Shown: positions 34,904 through 43,293 of the stretch, piece after piece
Position numbering within the stretch: the stretch's first letter is position 1
Layout: each line of letters begins with the position of its first letter
Source: Kitasatospora sp. NBC_01250
GTDB lineage: Bacteria; Actinomycetota; Actinomycetes; Streptomycetales; Streptomycetaceae
Direction of reading: 5' to 3'
Length of the DNA: 64,000 nt
NCBI RefSeq assembly: GCF_036226465.1
Contig: NZ_CP108476.1
Coordinates: forward strand, 1 to 64,000
The notes under the pieces: generated by a model
Database searches by the model: none
What the model was told of the DNA's origin: nothing
Seen by the model: only the letters and a program-made list of their open reading frames with translations
Made by a program: the position numbers and the translations under genes

Positions 34904-35546
34904 ACGCGGACCGCGCCGTTTTGACCGGTCAGGGGTGACCCGACCTGCGCGGACCAACGTGCGTGTCAACGAGGCGGACGTCGAGGCCCGGACAAGCATC
35001 GCTGTCCGAGGACACGAACCGACGTCGACGTGCTGCCCGCCCTTGTGAACAGAGCCAGGCGCTCGACCCGGACGTGCCGGCCACGCTGCACCGGGCCCGC
35101 GACACCGGGGAGGCAGCGGTCGCGTGGCTGCGCTCGCTCGCCGGCCGCCAGGAGCACGAGCACCACGCCCTGGTCCGCCAGCACGCGGCCGAGGCGATCG
35201 AGCGGGCCAGCCACCAAGAGGTGATCCCCGGCTTTCCGCAACCAGCGGCTGGGGACCGCGCGTTGGAGCTCGGTGGTGAACCGGTCTGCAGCTCGATGGC
35301 CAGCAGCTGGTATGGGTGTAGAGAATGGCGGTGGGGGTGAGCGCGTCGCGCTGCCCGAGACGGATGGCGGCGTGGACGGCCAGCAGGGTCAGACGCCAGG
35401 GTGGCCTTCCAGGAAGGACCGGCACGGGCGGCCAGTCAACTGGCAGTGAAAGCAAGGGTGCTTGGCGTTCATGCAACGCCGTCGCTTCTCCTGCTCGCGC
35501 AGCGCGTCCAGGTAGTACGACGGCTTCGGCCCACGCTCGGCGCGGT
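34904..35546. other. 640-base region of decayed sequence
   Basis: No intact gene. The plus strand at about 35080-35240 reads as a helical fragment (ARDTGEAAVAWLRSLAGRQEHEH). The minus strand at about 35280-35476 gives a fragment with a readable stretch (HAAIRLGQRDALTPTAILYTHT) that needs a frame change to continue. Both look like remnants; neither could be named. Confidence 0.4.
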
Positions 35547-35930
35547 ATGCGCGGCAGGGTCAGGTGTCACCTGGTCCGCGACGCCGGCACCCCCTGCATC
35601 GAGCAGCGGGCCGACGCGCTGCGCGCCGAGATCACCGCGGCCGGCCACACCGCGACCACCGCGCCCACTCTCGAACTGGCGCTCGCCTTCCAGCACACCG
35701 TTACCGGCGACAACGCCCAACTGGAGGCCTCGGCCGAGCGACTGCGCGCTCTCACCGCCGGCGGCGACTACGCCTACTACCTCGACATCGCGGCGTCCAT
35801 GGCCGACCAGGAACCCACCGCCTGGTCCGGGACCGCGTGGCTGGACAGCCAGGACATGGTCCGTACCCGCTGGCGCCGCCTGGTCCTCGACCGCCGCACC
35901 ACCGCACGCCGAGACGGAGCCACCCGATGA
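35547..35930 (+). CDS. Hypothetical helical protein, possibly 5'-truncated
   Basis: About 127 residues with a coding-like body (CIEQRADALRAEITAAGHT, then LALAFQHTVTGDNAQLEASAERL, ending in WRRLVLDRRTTARRDGATR). The stop overlaps the next gene's ATG (ATGA), which supports a real gene pair. The start is uncertain: 35547 is the last good ATG, but the conserved-looking part begins abruptly after degenerate sequence, so the N-terminus may be lost. Family not recognised. Confidence 0.5.
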   Translation: MRGRVRCHLVRDAGTPCIEQRADALRAEITAAGHTATTAPTLELALAFQHTVTGDNAQLEASAERLRALTAGGDYAYYLDIAASMADQEPTAWSGTAWLDSQDMVRTRWRRLVLDRRTTARRDGATR

Positions 35931-36535
35931 CCCTGCGACCTGACCAGTGGGACCTGCTCACCACCCTCGCCCAGACACCCAGCGGCTGGGTCGCAGAAGG
36001 CCCCACCGACGAGGGCCGGCGCCGACGCGCCACCGCGGTCCGCGAACTCGCCCCCGAGGGCCTGTGCGAGCTCGCCTCCGACCAGCTCCTGCAGAAGCTG
36101 CGCGACCACGACGGCCGCCGGCCCGCGTGGGCCGCCCGGATCCTGCCCGACGGACAACCGGTTCTGCGCTACCGCGAGCTGCACATCGCCTCGGCCACCG
36201 GCGAACTGCCACCCCGGCCGCCCGTGCCCGCCGGGATCGACCTCACCGGGTCGGAGGTCGACGTCCTGCGACGCATCGTCGCGCTCGCGCCCCTGCTGCC
36301 CAGCGCCCGGACCCAGGCACTCGCCGACGCCCTGGCCCATGCCATGCCCGGAACCCCAGGCAATCACTGGGTGGTACCCGCCAACGCCGAGCACCTAGAC
36401 ACGATCGAGGCCGCCTTACGACTCCAGACGCTCACCGGCGCCAGCACCAGCACCAGCTACCACTGCAGTGTGCGCAAACACCGCAACAGCCACGAACCCC
36501 CGGTCCGCCTCACCCACGACGCCCCCGGCACCTGA
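35927..36535 (+). CDS. Hypothetical protein coupled to the preceding gene
   Basis: This 202-residue soluble protein begins LRPDQWDLLTTLAQTPSGWVAEGPT, with a winged-helix-like opening and a later helical segment (SEVDVLRRIVALAPLLPSA). The ATG overlaps the previous stop. Content such as RRRRATAVRELAPEGLCELA suggests a replication- or transcription-associated plasmid-type protein. I cannot assign a family. Confidence 0.6.
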   Translation: MTLRPDQWDLLTTLAQTPSGWVAEGPTDEGRRRRATAVRELAPEGLCELASDQLLQKLRDHDGRRPAWAARILPDGQPVLRYRELHIASATGELPPRPPVPAGIDLTGSEVDVLRRIVALAPLLPSARTQALADALAHAMPGTPGNHWVVPANAEHLDTIEAALRLQTLTGASTSTSYHCSVRKHRNSHEPPVRLTHDAPGT

Positions 36536-36547
36536 CCGGCGGCCAGG

Positions 36548-37134
36548 AATCCCTACGCCGACGAGGCGGCGGGCGAGCCCGCCTTCCGCTCGCCGGCCGC
36601 CCTGCCGCGCGCCCCCGAACTCGCCTTGCTGGCGGTACCCGCCGCGGTCGTGCCCGATGCGGCCGAGGAGTACGGGGTCGCCGGGGTCCGTACTCTGGTG
36701 GTCCTCGCGGCCGGGCTCGACGCCTGCCGGGCCCGGCAGCTGAATACCGACCTGGCGCTGCTCCACTTGGAGTCCTTCGGCAATCCGCGCGTATTCTCCC
36801 GCACGGCCCGCCGGGTCACCCGCCGCCTGCCGGTGCTCACCGTCGACGCCGGGCGCTCGGCCGCCGCGCTGCGGGAGCTGCTGCCGGACGGCGCTGCGGT
36901 GAGCAGCCCGGTGGACACCATCGCGGCCGTCGACCCGATGAACTCACCCGCTGTATAGGAGTATTGACTGACAGTCAGACAGCTGACACACTGATCGTCC
37001 CGATCGTCCCGATCGCGCCGACCGCGCTGGGCAGCGGCCTCGACCCGCTGCGTGCCCTGCTGGACGGCCCCGCCCGGTACCGGATACCCGTGGCGGCAGT
37101 GCTGCCCGGCCAGGAGCCGGAGCGAGAGTCATGA
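36548..37134 (+). pseudogene. Acyl-CoA synthetase (NDP-forming)/GNAT-type remnant
   Basis: One frame gives the CoA-binding segment ELALLAVPAAVVPDAAEEYG then DLALLHLESFGNPRVFSRTARRV and VDTIAAVDP. The next piece (about 36960-37134, another frame) gives TALGSGLDPLRALLDG and PVAAVLPGQEPE. These are separate blocks of the same large acetyl-CoA-synthetase-like protein family, joined by deletions and a frameshift. Confidence 0.65.
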
Positions 37135-37383
37135 ACCGCAGTGTGCCCGACGCACCTCCACCGACTCCTTCGCCGAGCCCGGCGCGGCCCAGCGGTGCGC
37201 CGGGCCGCGCCGCACATGCGTGAGCCGGTCCGCCGCAGCCGCTACCCGGAGACGGGCTCCGCCACCGTGGTGGCGGCTGTCACCTCATCCTTGCCGGGGC
37301 GTCCACCAGGTCGGCCTCGTGGGCGGATTCCGGCCGCTGCGCCCGTGCTGCGGGAAGCGGGAACGCCGAGCCGGCAGACCCTG

Positions 37384-37857
37384 CTACCGCTCGATGCGAA
37401 CCGGCACGCTGTCACAGATCTCGACGAGTCCGGTGTTCTCGTGGGAGACCGTGATGCGCAGGGGGACGCGGTTTCCCACGAGGATGTCGTTGGGCGTGAC
37501 CGTGAACCTCACGGTGTACTGGACGCCGGCCTGGACCGAGGAGTCCGCAAGGTTCGTGTTGATGATCTCCACAGGGAACCCGAGGTAGTCCGCCGTCACG
37601 TTCAGGTGGAGTGCGGGGGCCGCAGAGGACGGGATGAGGTCGACCTCGACGGGGTAGGGCTTGCCGGGGTTCAGCGTCGGGTCGCTGCCGCTCACGCCGT
37701 CGATCCTGACGGCCTGGGTCGTGCCCGTGCCGCCGCAACGGGTGTACGTGACATCTCCGGCGCTGGCATCGGGTGCGGTCAGGGCGATGAACGAGGCTGT
37801 GAGGAGAAGTGTTGCCGCACCGGTCGCGATTCTTCGGCGCAGGGACGTGGGGTTCAA
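37384..37857 (-). CDS. Small secreted beta-rich protein with TTG start
   Basis: This 157-residue protein has a clear signal peptide (RRRIATGAATLLLTASFIALTAPDASA) and a mature domain of alternating strands with two cysteines (RCGG, EICDS). The fold recalls an ML or immunoglobulin-like beta sandwich, but no family is assigned. The only sensible start is the TTG at 37857: AGGAGG lies seven bases upstream, and the signal peptide begins right after it. It stands alone on the minus strand. Confidence 0.75.
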   Translation of the reverse strand: MNPTSLRRRIATGAATLLLTASFIALTAPDASAGDVTYTRCGGTGTTQAVRIDGVSGSDPTLNPGKPYPVEVDLIPSSAAPALHLNVTADYLGFPVEIINTNLADSSVQAGVQYTVRFTVTPNDILVGNRVPLRITVSHENTGLVEICDSVPVRIER

Positions 37858-38026
37858 GGCGGGGACCTCCTGAGCAGATGGGATGGCTGTCGCACGGCGA
37901 CACGGAGCGCTGTCCTCCAGCACTGGGGGGAAAGTGCGTGGTGTCGGCTCCCATCGAGATTGTTTGTCCACGTCCCGTTCGGGTGCCAACCCACTGCTCC
38001 ATCTGCTGCGTTGCGATGTCGGCGGC

Positions 38027-38107
38027 TCAGCGGGACGGGACGACCGCGACGGGGCACCGCGCGTGGTGGATCGCCGCGTGAGCCACCGGCCCCGCGTGTG
38101 TCCCCAG
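38027..38107 (-). pseudogene. Universal stress protein C-terminal remnant
   Basis: About 26 residues ending HAGPVAHAAIHHARCPVAVVPSR match the end of UspA-type domains (S-V-A-x-x-A-x-CPVxVV). Nothing upstream in frame continues the domain. A residue of gene decay. Confidence 0.55.
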
Positions 38108-38195
38108 CGGACTGCTCGGGCGGGGCCGGCCAGCTGAGTGGCTGCCGGTGATGCGGCTCGGGTCGCCCGGCTGACGTGTGCTCGACCTGCTCGGG

Positions 38196-38720
38196 TCAGC
38201 TGCGGGTGACCGCCTGGCGCAAGCCGTAGGCTGCGGCACCCAGGGCGAGCACGAGGGATCCCCAGAGCATCGAGCCGACCGGCAGGGCGAGGGCCAGGGC
38301 GAGACAGCCGGCCGCGCCGAGGACGGGGATGACGCGGAGCGGCCGTCCTTCGGCGGGGGTGAGGATCCAGGCGGCGGCGTTGGCCACGGCGCAGTAGGCC
38401 AGGACACCGAACGAGGAGAAGCCGATCGCACCGCGTACGTCCGTCGTCGCGGCGAGGACGGCGACCACTGCGCCCACTGCGATTTCGGCACGGCGTGGGA
38501 CGTGGGTCGGTGCCGCCGTCGCCGCCCTGGGCTCGCTGCTGCCAGCACCGCGACCGCGACGGCCGCGTGGACGACCAGTGCCATGCCCAGCGCCAGCGGG
38601 ATCGCGCGGGGGATGGTGCGGCCCGGATCGCGCACCTCCTCCCCGAGAGTCGCGATCCGCACGTAGCCGGCGAAGGCGAAGAAAAGCAGCCCGGCAGCCT
38701 GAACGACGTATTGAGCGCTT
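38196..38720 (-). pseudogene. APC-family amino acid permease fragment, frameshifted
   Basis: Two overlapping frames give permease pieces: first AGLLFFAFAGYVRIATLGEEVRDPGRTIPRAI followed by a membrane helix, then after a frameshift near 38500 VVAVLAATTDVRGAIGFSSFGVLAYCAVANAAAWIL and further helices. The order matches the second half of APC-superfamily transporters. The N-terminal helices are missing at the right, where a perfect hairpin begins. Confidence 0.7.
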
Positions 38721-38759
38721 CGAGTCCTCTCCCCGATGGGAGAGGACTCGAAGCGCTCA
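38712..38759. repeat. Perfect 22-base inverted repeat with 4-base loop
   Basis: Positions 38712-38733 are the exact reverse complement of 38738-38759, separated by CGAT. It lies at the break point of the permease remnant. Such a long perfect stem could be an insertion-element or recombination scar, or a bidirectional terminator. No flanking duplication was found. Confidence 0.8.
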
Positions 38760-38760
38760 C

Positions 38761-39039
38761 TGACCTGACAGGGCGTCACTCACGCCTCGCCACCGCTCAC
38801 CGCTGGGCCATTCAGACGACTGTCCTTGCACTGACCATCCCCTTTCCGCGAGGCTGGCCTCAGCGGTGGAGCGCACATCGCTCTCTGCCAACGGTCCTTC
38901 ACGTGAGTGGGACCGTCGGCTTGTAGTGCGACGACAGGCCCGCCCACCACAAGGCCCGGATCGACGGCGGTCTCCCCTTGACCCCCTCCCGGAATAGGGC
39001 CGTACCAGAACCGCATTCGAGAACAAGAGGCAGGATCGA
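38761..39039. other. 280-base region upstream of the hemopexin-like gene
   Basis: No gene seen. TTGACC near 38978 might be a -35 element for the downstream gene, but a matching -10 at the right distance is not convincing. A ribosome-binding site (AGAGGCAGGA) precedes the ATG at 39040. Confidence 0.4.
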
Positions 39040-39582
39040 ATGACCGCCATCGCAGGCGCATGGGTATACAAGAGCGGCGCAGTGGGGTTCAGACGCGACA
39101 CCGAGGTACACGTCACCGACTGGGGCCAGGGGACCGTCAAAGCGCTCGACGACCTGATCAACGGGCTGCCCTGGGCCGACCCCGACTGTGTGTTCCACTG
39201 GCACAACAGCGGCGCCTACGGCGTCATCCAGGGCGACGAGGCGTACATCAGCGACTCGTCCGGCATTCGCAAGATCCACAACCAGTGGCCCAGCCTCCCC
39301 ACCAACTGGTCTGACGGCATCACGGACGCGTGGGTGTACGAGAGCGGTGCAGTGGGGTTCAGGCGCGGCACCGAGGTACACGTCACCGACTGGGGCCAGG
39401 GGACCGTCAAGGCGCTCGACGACCTGATCAACGGGCTGCCCTGGGCCGACCCCGACTGTGTGTTCCACTGGCAGAACAGCGGCGCCTACGGCGTCATCCA
39501 GGGCGACGAGGCCTATATCAGCGACTCGTCCGGCATTCGCAAGATCCACAACCAGTGGCCCAGCCTCCCCACCAACTGGTAG
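39040..39582 (+). CDS. Protein of two nearly identical hemopexin-like repeats
   Basis: The 180 residues consist of two copies of a roughly 90-residue unit. Each has the hemopexin/photopexin logic: DAWVYESGAVGFRRGTEVHV, then VFHWQNSGAYGVIQGDEAYI, ending KIHNQWPSLPTNW (compare pI...WPgLP). The copies differ at only a few residues. There is no signal peptide, so it may act in the cytoplasm or be released on lysis; photopexins occur in insect-associated bacteria. Ligand unknown. Two repeats would make only part of a four-bladed propeller, suggesting dimerisation. Confidence 0.75.
   Translation: MTAIAGAWVYKSGAVGFRRDTEVHVTDWGQGTVKALDDLINGLPWADPDCVFHWHNSGAYGVIQGDEAYISDSSGIRKIHNQWPSLPTNWSDGITDAWVYESGAVGFRRGTEVHVTDWGQGTVKALDDLINGLPWADPDCVFHWQNSGAYGVIQGDEAYISDSSGIRKIHNQWPSLPTNW
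39052..39582 (+). repeat. Tandem 270-base direct duplication
   Basis: Equivalent positions recur every 270 bases (for example AGTGGGGTTC at 39081 and 39351), with very few nucleotide differences across the two units. The duplication must be recent or maintained by gene conversion. Confidence 0.9.
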
Positions 39583-39721
39583 ACGGACCCCGGCACCGAA
39601 CCGTCCACAACCGTGATGGAAGGCGAACTCGAGAGTCCACCGCACCACTTCGGTTGATCGATCAGATCTTGGGGGCCAGCGCCTTCGGCATATCGTCGCC
39701 AGCTGGGTGCGGCGGTACCGC

Positions 39722-40139
39722 TCAGGTTGGGTCTTGCAGCGGGAAGTTCCGGTCGAGGTTCTCGGTCCAGGTCGGCAGGGTGACGAAGCGGCCAGTGTCG
39801 TCGGCCTGGGCCTGGACGAGTTCCAGAAGGGCCGCGACGAACGGTGCTGCAGCACTGTCGGCCGGGATGGTGGCGGCGGCCTCGCGGAGCCGCTGGTGGG
39901 CGGCGGGGAAGGCATCCTTGGACCTCGCGTCCTGCTTCCTTGACCTTCGCGGCGCCGGCCTCCAGCAGGATCCGCTCGATCGTGCAGGCGAGGCACTTGC
40001 CGGTGTGCCAGATCTCCGTGACGGCCATGTCCCGGCCGATGGAGATGGTGCGGACGTCGCCGCCGTCCGGCCCGGCCTGGCAGTCCTGACAGTCGATAAG
40101 GCAGCGGGTGCTCGGCTGCTCGGCGTGGGAGTCGGCCAA
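39722..40139 (-). pseudogene. Frameshifted zinc-cysteine hypothetical protein
   Basis: From the ATG at 40139 the frame reads CLIDCQDCQAGPDGGDVRTI then IWHTGKCLACTIERILLEAG. It then loses sense near 39935 and resumes in another frame with LREAAATIPADSAAAPFVAALL, ending LDRNFPLQDPT at 39722. The two halves look like one roughly 135-residue protein broken by a single frameshift. A sequencing error cannot be excluded. Family unknown. Confidence 0.6.
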
Positions 40140-40390
40140 CAGGGCACCAGCTCCTTCCTGTGCTGCGGGCCAAGAGTGGGGCCCGACCTGGAGCGCCCAT
40201 CCAACGCCCGGCCGAACAGCAAGGTCAACACCTGTGAGCGGGCACGGTCCGTCAGGTGGCTGCGTAGGTGAGAACCGAGAGCGCTTGTCGATGGGTTCTG
40301 TCCTTGGACAGCGAAGTTAGTCGACGACGACGCTCTGACCTGCGACGACTGAGTTCATCGTCAGCAGGAGTGGAGCTCCGTAGTTGATCG

Positions 40391-40909
40391 CTAGGGGCGG
40401 ATGGCGATGGTGCTGACGGTGCCGTTGCCCCAGACGGTGGTGTTCATCATCATGCGTCCGTCCAGCGACACCGCGGTAAATTCCGGCACGAAGCGCGTAG
40501 TGAACAGTGTCGCGAACCCGCTCCGTAGCTGGGTCACCTCGCTCGTGACCAGGTCCCAGTCGTCGAGGAGGCGGACCTGGATCCAGGCCCAGCCGTCATC
40601 TTCGGGCTCTCCGACCGTAGGGTGCGTGTTGTCGTCGATGCCGAGGAGGAACTCGCGGTCCTGGTCGAAGAGTCCGTATTGCGTTGCCATGCGATACCAA
40701 CTCGCGTTGACCTTGTCAGCCGTGTCCGGGGCATCGATGTCGGCGATCTCGTCCGGGTATGAGTCGAATCGCCCGTGCTCGGGGCGGGCACTCGCTGGCG
40801 AGCACCCCGCGGGCAGTGGCGGCAGCGGGACCTCGTCCCGGCGCCGTTGCACGAAGTGAAGCCCGGCGGGTGCGATCAGGGCGGCTATCTCGGTGTCGGT
40901 CAGCGTCAC
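40391..40909 (-). CDS. Hypothetical acidic protein, 172 residues
   Basis: This soluble protein has an N-terminal helix (TDTEIAALIAPAGLHFV), Trp-rich middle segments (DDGWAWIQVRLLDDWD), and a beta-rich C-terminus (FVPEFTAVSLDGRMMMNTTVW). No signal, membrane segment or catalytic motif is recognised. Codon usage looks typical of a real gene. It stands alone on the minus strand. Confidence 0.68.
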   Translation of the reverse strand: MTLTDTEIAALIAPAGLHFVQRRRDEVPLPPLPAGCSPASARPEHGRFDSYPDEIADIDAPDTADKVNASWYRMATQYGLFDQDREFLLGIDDNTHPTVGEPEDDGWAWIQVRLLDDWDLVTSEVTQLRSGFATLFTTRFVPEFTAVSLDGRMMMNTTVWGNGTVSTIAIRP

Positions 40910-41193
40910 GGAGGCACGATAGTCGCAGGCAGATCGCCTGGTGTGCCATTTTCAGAGCTCCCGGAGGACCCACCCGCGAGTTCTGTCGGCGGTGGCGGCG
41001 GAGCGGTCTGCTCATTGGCTTCGTCGACTTCTAGGGACAGCGTGCCTGGGCCGACTTGATCGGTCGTCACCGAAGTAGTGGCCATTCAGCCAGAAGCCCG
41101 CCGCTGATCGGCACGCGTGCGCGCCGCCGCCGGCGATCGGGCCGCCCCGGACCAGGAACCCGCTCTGGACTGTCGTCACCGGCACCCCCGCCC

Positions 41194-41280
41194 CTGCCCG
41201 TCACCGGACAGATCGCACTGAGCGGCTCCTACGGCTCCGGTGGCCACAACGCCGTCCTGGCCTGCCGCCACGCCTCCTGA
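41194..41280 (+). pseudogene. Beta-ketoacyl synthase C-terminal remnant
   Basis: LPVTGQIALSGSYGSGGHNAVLACR matches the very end of FabF-type ketosynthases (S-x-x-FGGHNA). Everything upstream, including the catalytic Cys and His residues, is absent. Confidence 0.6.
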
Positions 41281-41310
41281 ACCCGAGCGGAAGCGAAGCG
41301 GCACGACGTT

Positions 41311-41354
41311 GCCCCGGGCCGGGCCGGTGTAAGGCCGCCGGTCCGGCCCGGGGC
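41311..41354. terminator. GC-rich hairpin, likely bidirectional terminator
   Basis: Arms at 41311-41327 and 41338-41354 pair over 17 bases with one mismatch around a 10-base loop. It sits between the plus-strand ketosynthase remnant and the end of the minus-strand secreted-protein gene. Confidence 0.65.
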
Positions 41355-41421
41355 GCCTCAAGCGAGTACTCCGGTGTCGCCGCTGGCCCCGATCAGGTCC
41401 CGTGTGCTGCGTGTTGAACCC

Positions 41422-41961
41422 TTACGGCCGGGTCCACGGGATCTGGTTCACGTTCGGCCAGTCGTTGCACCCAGCGTAGGGACCAGCAGTCTCCGAGCCA
41501 TTGCCGTAGTAATGCTGCGAAGACCACGCGGCGCATCCGCTGTAGTCGAGCTCAGCACCCGCACGCCACGAGTCCGGGCTGGCATTGTGAATGGGCACCA
41601 GGATTGAGTCCACCACGTAGCCCTGGGTGGCGGTGGTGTACGCAGTCGAGAAGCTGAGCGGGTCGACCGGAGCGCCACCTTGGTACCCCGCGGAGGCGAT
41701 CGCGACCCGGACGACCGAGTTGGGGTGCGCCTTGACGAACGAGTAGTTCCAGATCCACTCCGCCAACACGTCCCCGCAGCCGTTGTAGATCTGGGAGATG
41801 TTTCCGGCCGTCATGCCGTAAGCCGTGTAGTTCTGGGAGTCGCCGACCTGCTCTGCGTTGCAGGAGGTGGTGGCAAGAGCCGCGGCGTTGGCGGTGCCTG
41901 CCGTTCCGACGCCCATGGTCAGGGCTGCCGCTGCGGCGGTGGCGATGGTGCGAATTCGCAT
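41422..41961 (-). CDS. Secreted hypothetical protein, 179 residues
   Basis: A Sec signal peptide (RIRTIATAAAAALTMGVGTAGTANA) precedes a mature protein with four or more cysteines (TSCNAEQ, NGCGD, SGCAAW, AGCNDW) and many aromatic residues, suggesting disulfide bonds. The ATG at 41961 follows AAGGGGGA. Family not recognised; possibly a surface-active or lectin-like extracellular protein. Confidence 0.75.
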   Translation of the reverse strand: MRIRTIATAAAAALTMGVGTAGTANAAALATTSCNAEQVGDSQNYTAYGMTAGNISQIYNGCGDVLAEWIWNYSFVKAHPNSVVRVAIASAGYQGGAPVDPLSFSTAYTTATQGYVVDSILVPIHNASPDSWRAGAELDYSGCAAWSSQHYYGNGSETAGPYAGCNDWPNVNQIPWTRP

Positions 41962-42650
41962 AGAAGGTCCCCCTTGGGTATGAATGAGCCTCTGCTGGGT
42001 TGCGGGCCAGTAGGAATCCTGGTGATCGACAGGGCGTTCAGTCCATAAAGTTGATCGAACGGTTATCCGACGCTTCCGTGCCGTGCGGCAGCGGCCCTGA
42101 ACTGGTAAGGGGCCGCAACCCGGATCCACCCCGCGCTGGACACCGGGCCGTTCAGAGTGCAACGCGCCCACTGCAACACACCCAGACAGCCCTCCAGGAG
42201 GGGTGCAAACCCTCACTCCGATGAGCTGGCCCTTCTCACGCAGCATCATCTACGGGTCCCAGCAGATGGCGAAAGAACTCAAGGCCAGCTGACGTCCCGA
42301 TGGTGCAGCCCGGGAGAGCACTCGGCCCGTTGCTTCCCGGCCCCCCTTCGCCGCGGTTGCGCAGCCGACGCCGTAAGGGTGTCCGGCCCCCCTCCGCCGG
42401 GACCAGCTGATCCAGATCCAGAGCCCGGCCGGAGGGATCCTTGCCACCGAGGAGATCCTGCTTCCACTCGGCCGGCGCACGGTCCTCGTCTTCGGCCCAC
42501 CGGGCCTGGCTGCTGGACAACCGCGGACTGCCGGCAAGCGAGCAGCCCCGGTTGGCAGCTGCCTGACCAGCGTGCATACCGGGATTCTGACGGCTCGTGA
42601 CATTTTTCTCTCCGATGTAGACGTTTGGCGCCGCCATTCGACTTCTGGGC
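41962..42650. other. 690-base region without a confident gene
   Basis: The right part on the minus strand (42250-42550) has a readable stretch (WAEDEDRAPAEWKQDLLGGKDP) that may be the remains of a gene, but no start, stop and family fit together. The left part should contain the promoter of the secreted-protein gene. Confidence 0.35.
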
Positions 42651-42935
42651 ATGAGGCATCAATCCCAACTCCCCGGGTGGACCCCGGCAGTGCCGTTCGT
42701 GGCACTGGGCCACCCGTCGTGGATCATGCTGGTCCTTGCCGGGGTACTGGCCGTGGTGGTGCGGCAGTTGGCCGAATGGCAGCGCCGCCGCACCCTGGTC
42801 GCGCTGGTCGAACGGTCGACGCTCGGCACCGTCGTGGAACAGGAGAGCGGGATGGGCGGGCCCGGAATGCGGGTCCAGGTCGGCACAGAGCAGGCCAACG
42901 GCACACCGGCTGCGGGTGAGGGGGCGCACGAGTGA
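42651..42935 (+). CDS. Small single-span membrane protein
   Basis: This 94-residue protein has one hydrophobic helix (PSWIMLVLAGVLAVVV, about residues 22-37) followed by a basic stretch (RQLAEWQRRR), so the C-terminus is probably cytoplasmic. Its stop overlaps the following GTG start (GTGA), coupling it to the sigma/excisionase-like gene. No clear ribosome site precedes the ATG at 42651. Unrecognised family. Confidence 0.55.
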   Translation: MRHQSQLPGWTPAVPFVALGHPSWIMLVLAGVLAVVVRQLAEWQRRRTLVALVERSTLGTVVEQESGMGGPGMRVQVGTEQANGTPAAGEGAHE

Positions 42936-43195
42936 CAGTGACCAGGCGTATTGCGGCGGACGTCAGCGAGGCGGTCTCGGTGCTGTTCAGGGCCACGTAC
43001 ACGGAGGTGCTGGCCCACACCGCGGTGCTGACCGGCGACCGGGACAGCACGCGGGACGTGGTCCAGATGACGGTGTACCGCCTCATCCACAGCGGTGAGC
43101 TGCCGGCCGTCCGGGTCGGCCGGGCGTTACGGGTGCCCGCACAGGCCGTGCTCGACTACGCCGCCGTCAGGGACACCGCCCGGCTCACGACCTGA
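42932..43195 (+). CDS. Chimeric sigma-region-2/excisionase-type DNA-binding protein
   Basis: These 87 residues fall into two parts. Residues 13-45 (VLFRATYTEVLAHTAVLTGDRDSTRDVVQ) read like the start of region 2 of an ECF/SigE-type sigma factor. From 46 on, MTVYRLIHSGELPAVRVGRALRVP and a final helix match the second half of an excisionase/BldC-like HTH_17 domain. The recognition helix is kept, but the usual first helix is replaced by sigma sequence. It is coupled to the membrane protein upstream. It may be a fusion regulator or the product of a recombination accident. Confidence 0.6.
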   Translation: MTVTRRIAADVSEAVSVLFRATYTEVLAHTAVLTGDRDSTRDVVQMTVYRLIHSGELPAVRVGRALRVPAQAVLDYAAVRDTARLTT

Positions 43196-43293
43196 CGGCA
43201 CCGAGCGCCCCGCGGGGTCTGCGGCCTGTGACACGGTCGCAGACCCCGCGGGTTCCCGCACCCGTCGGCGGCGGACGGCCGTGTCGGCCCGAG

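Noticed and set aside
38715..38734. tRNA-like T-loop sequence (TTCGAGTCC) in the long hairpin
   Set aside because: There is no T-stem pairing, anticodon arm or acceptor stem around it. The sequence is part of a simple perfect inverted repeat.
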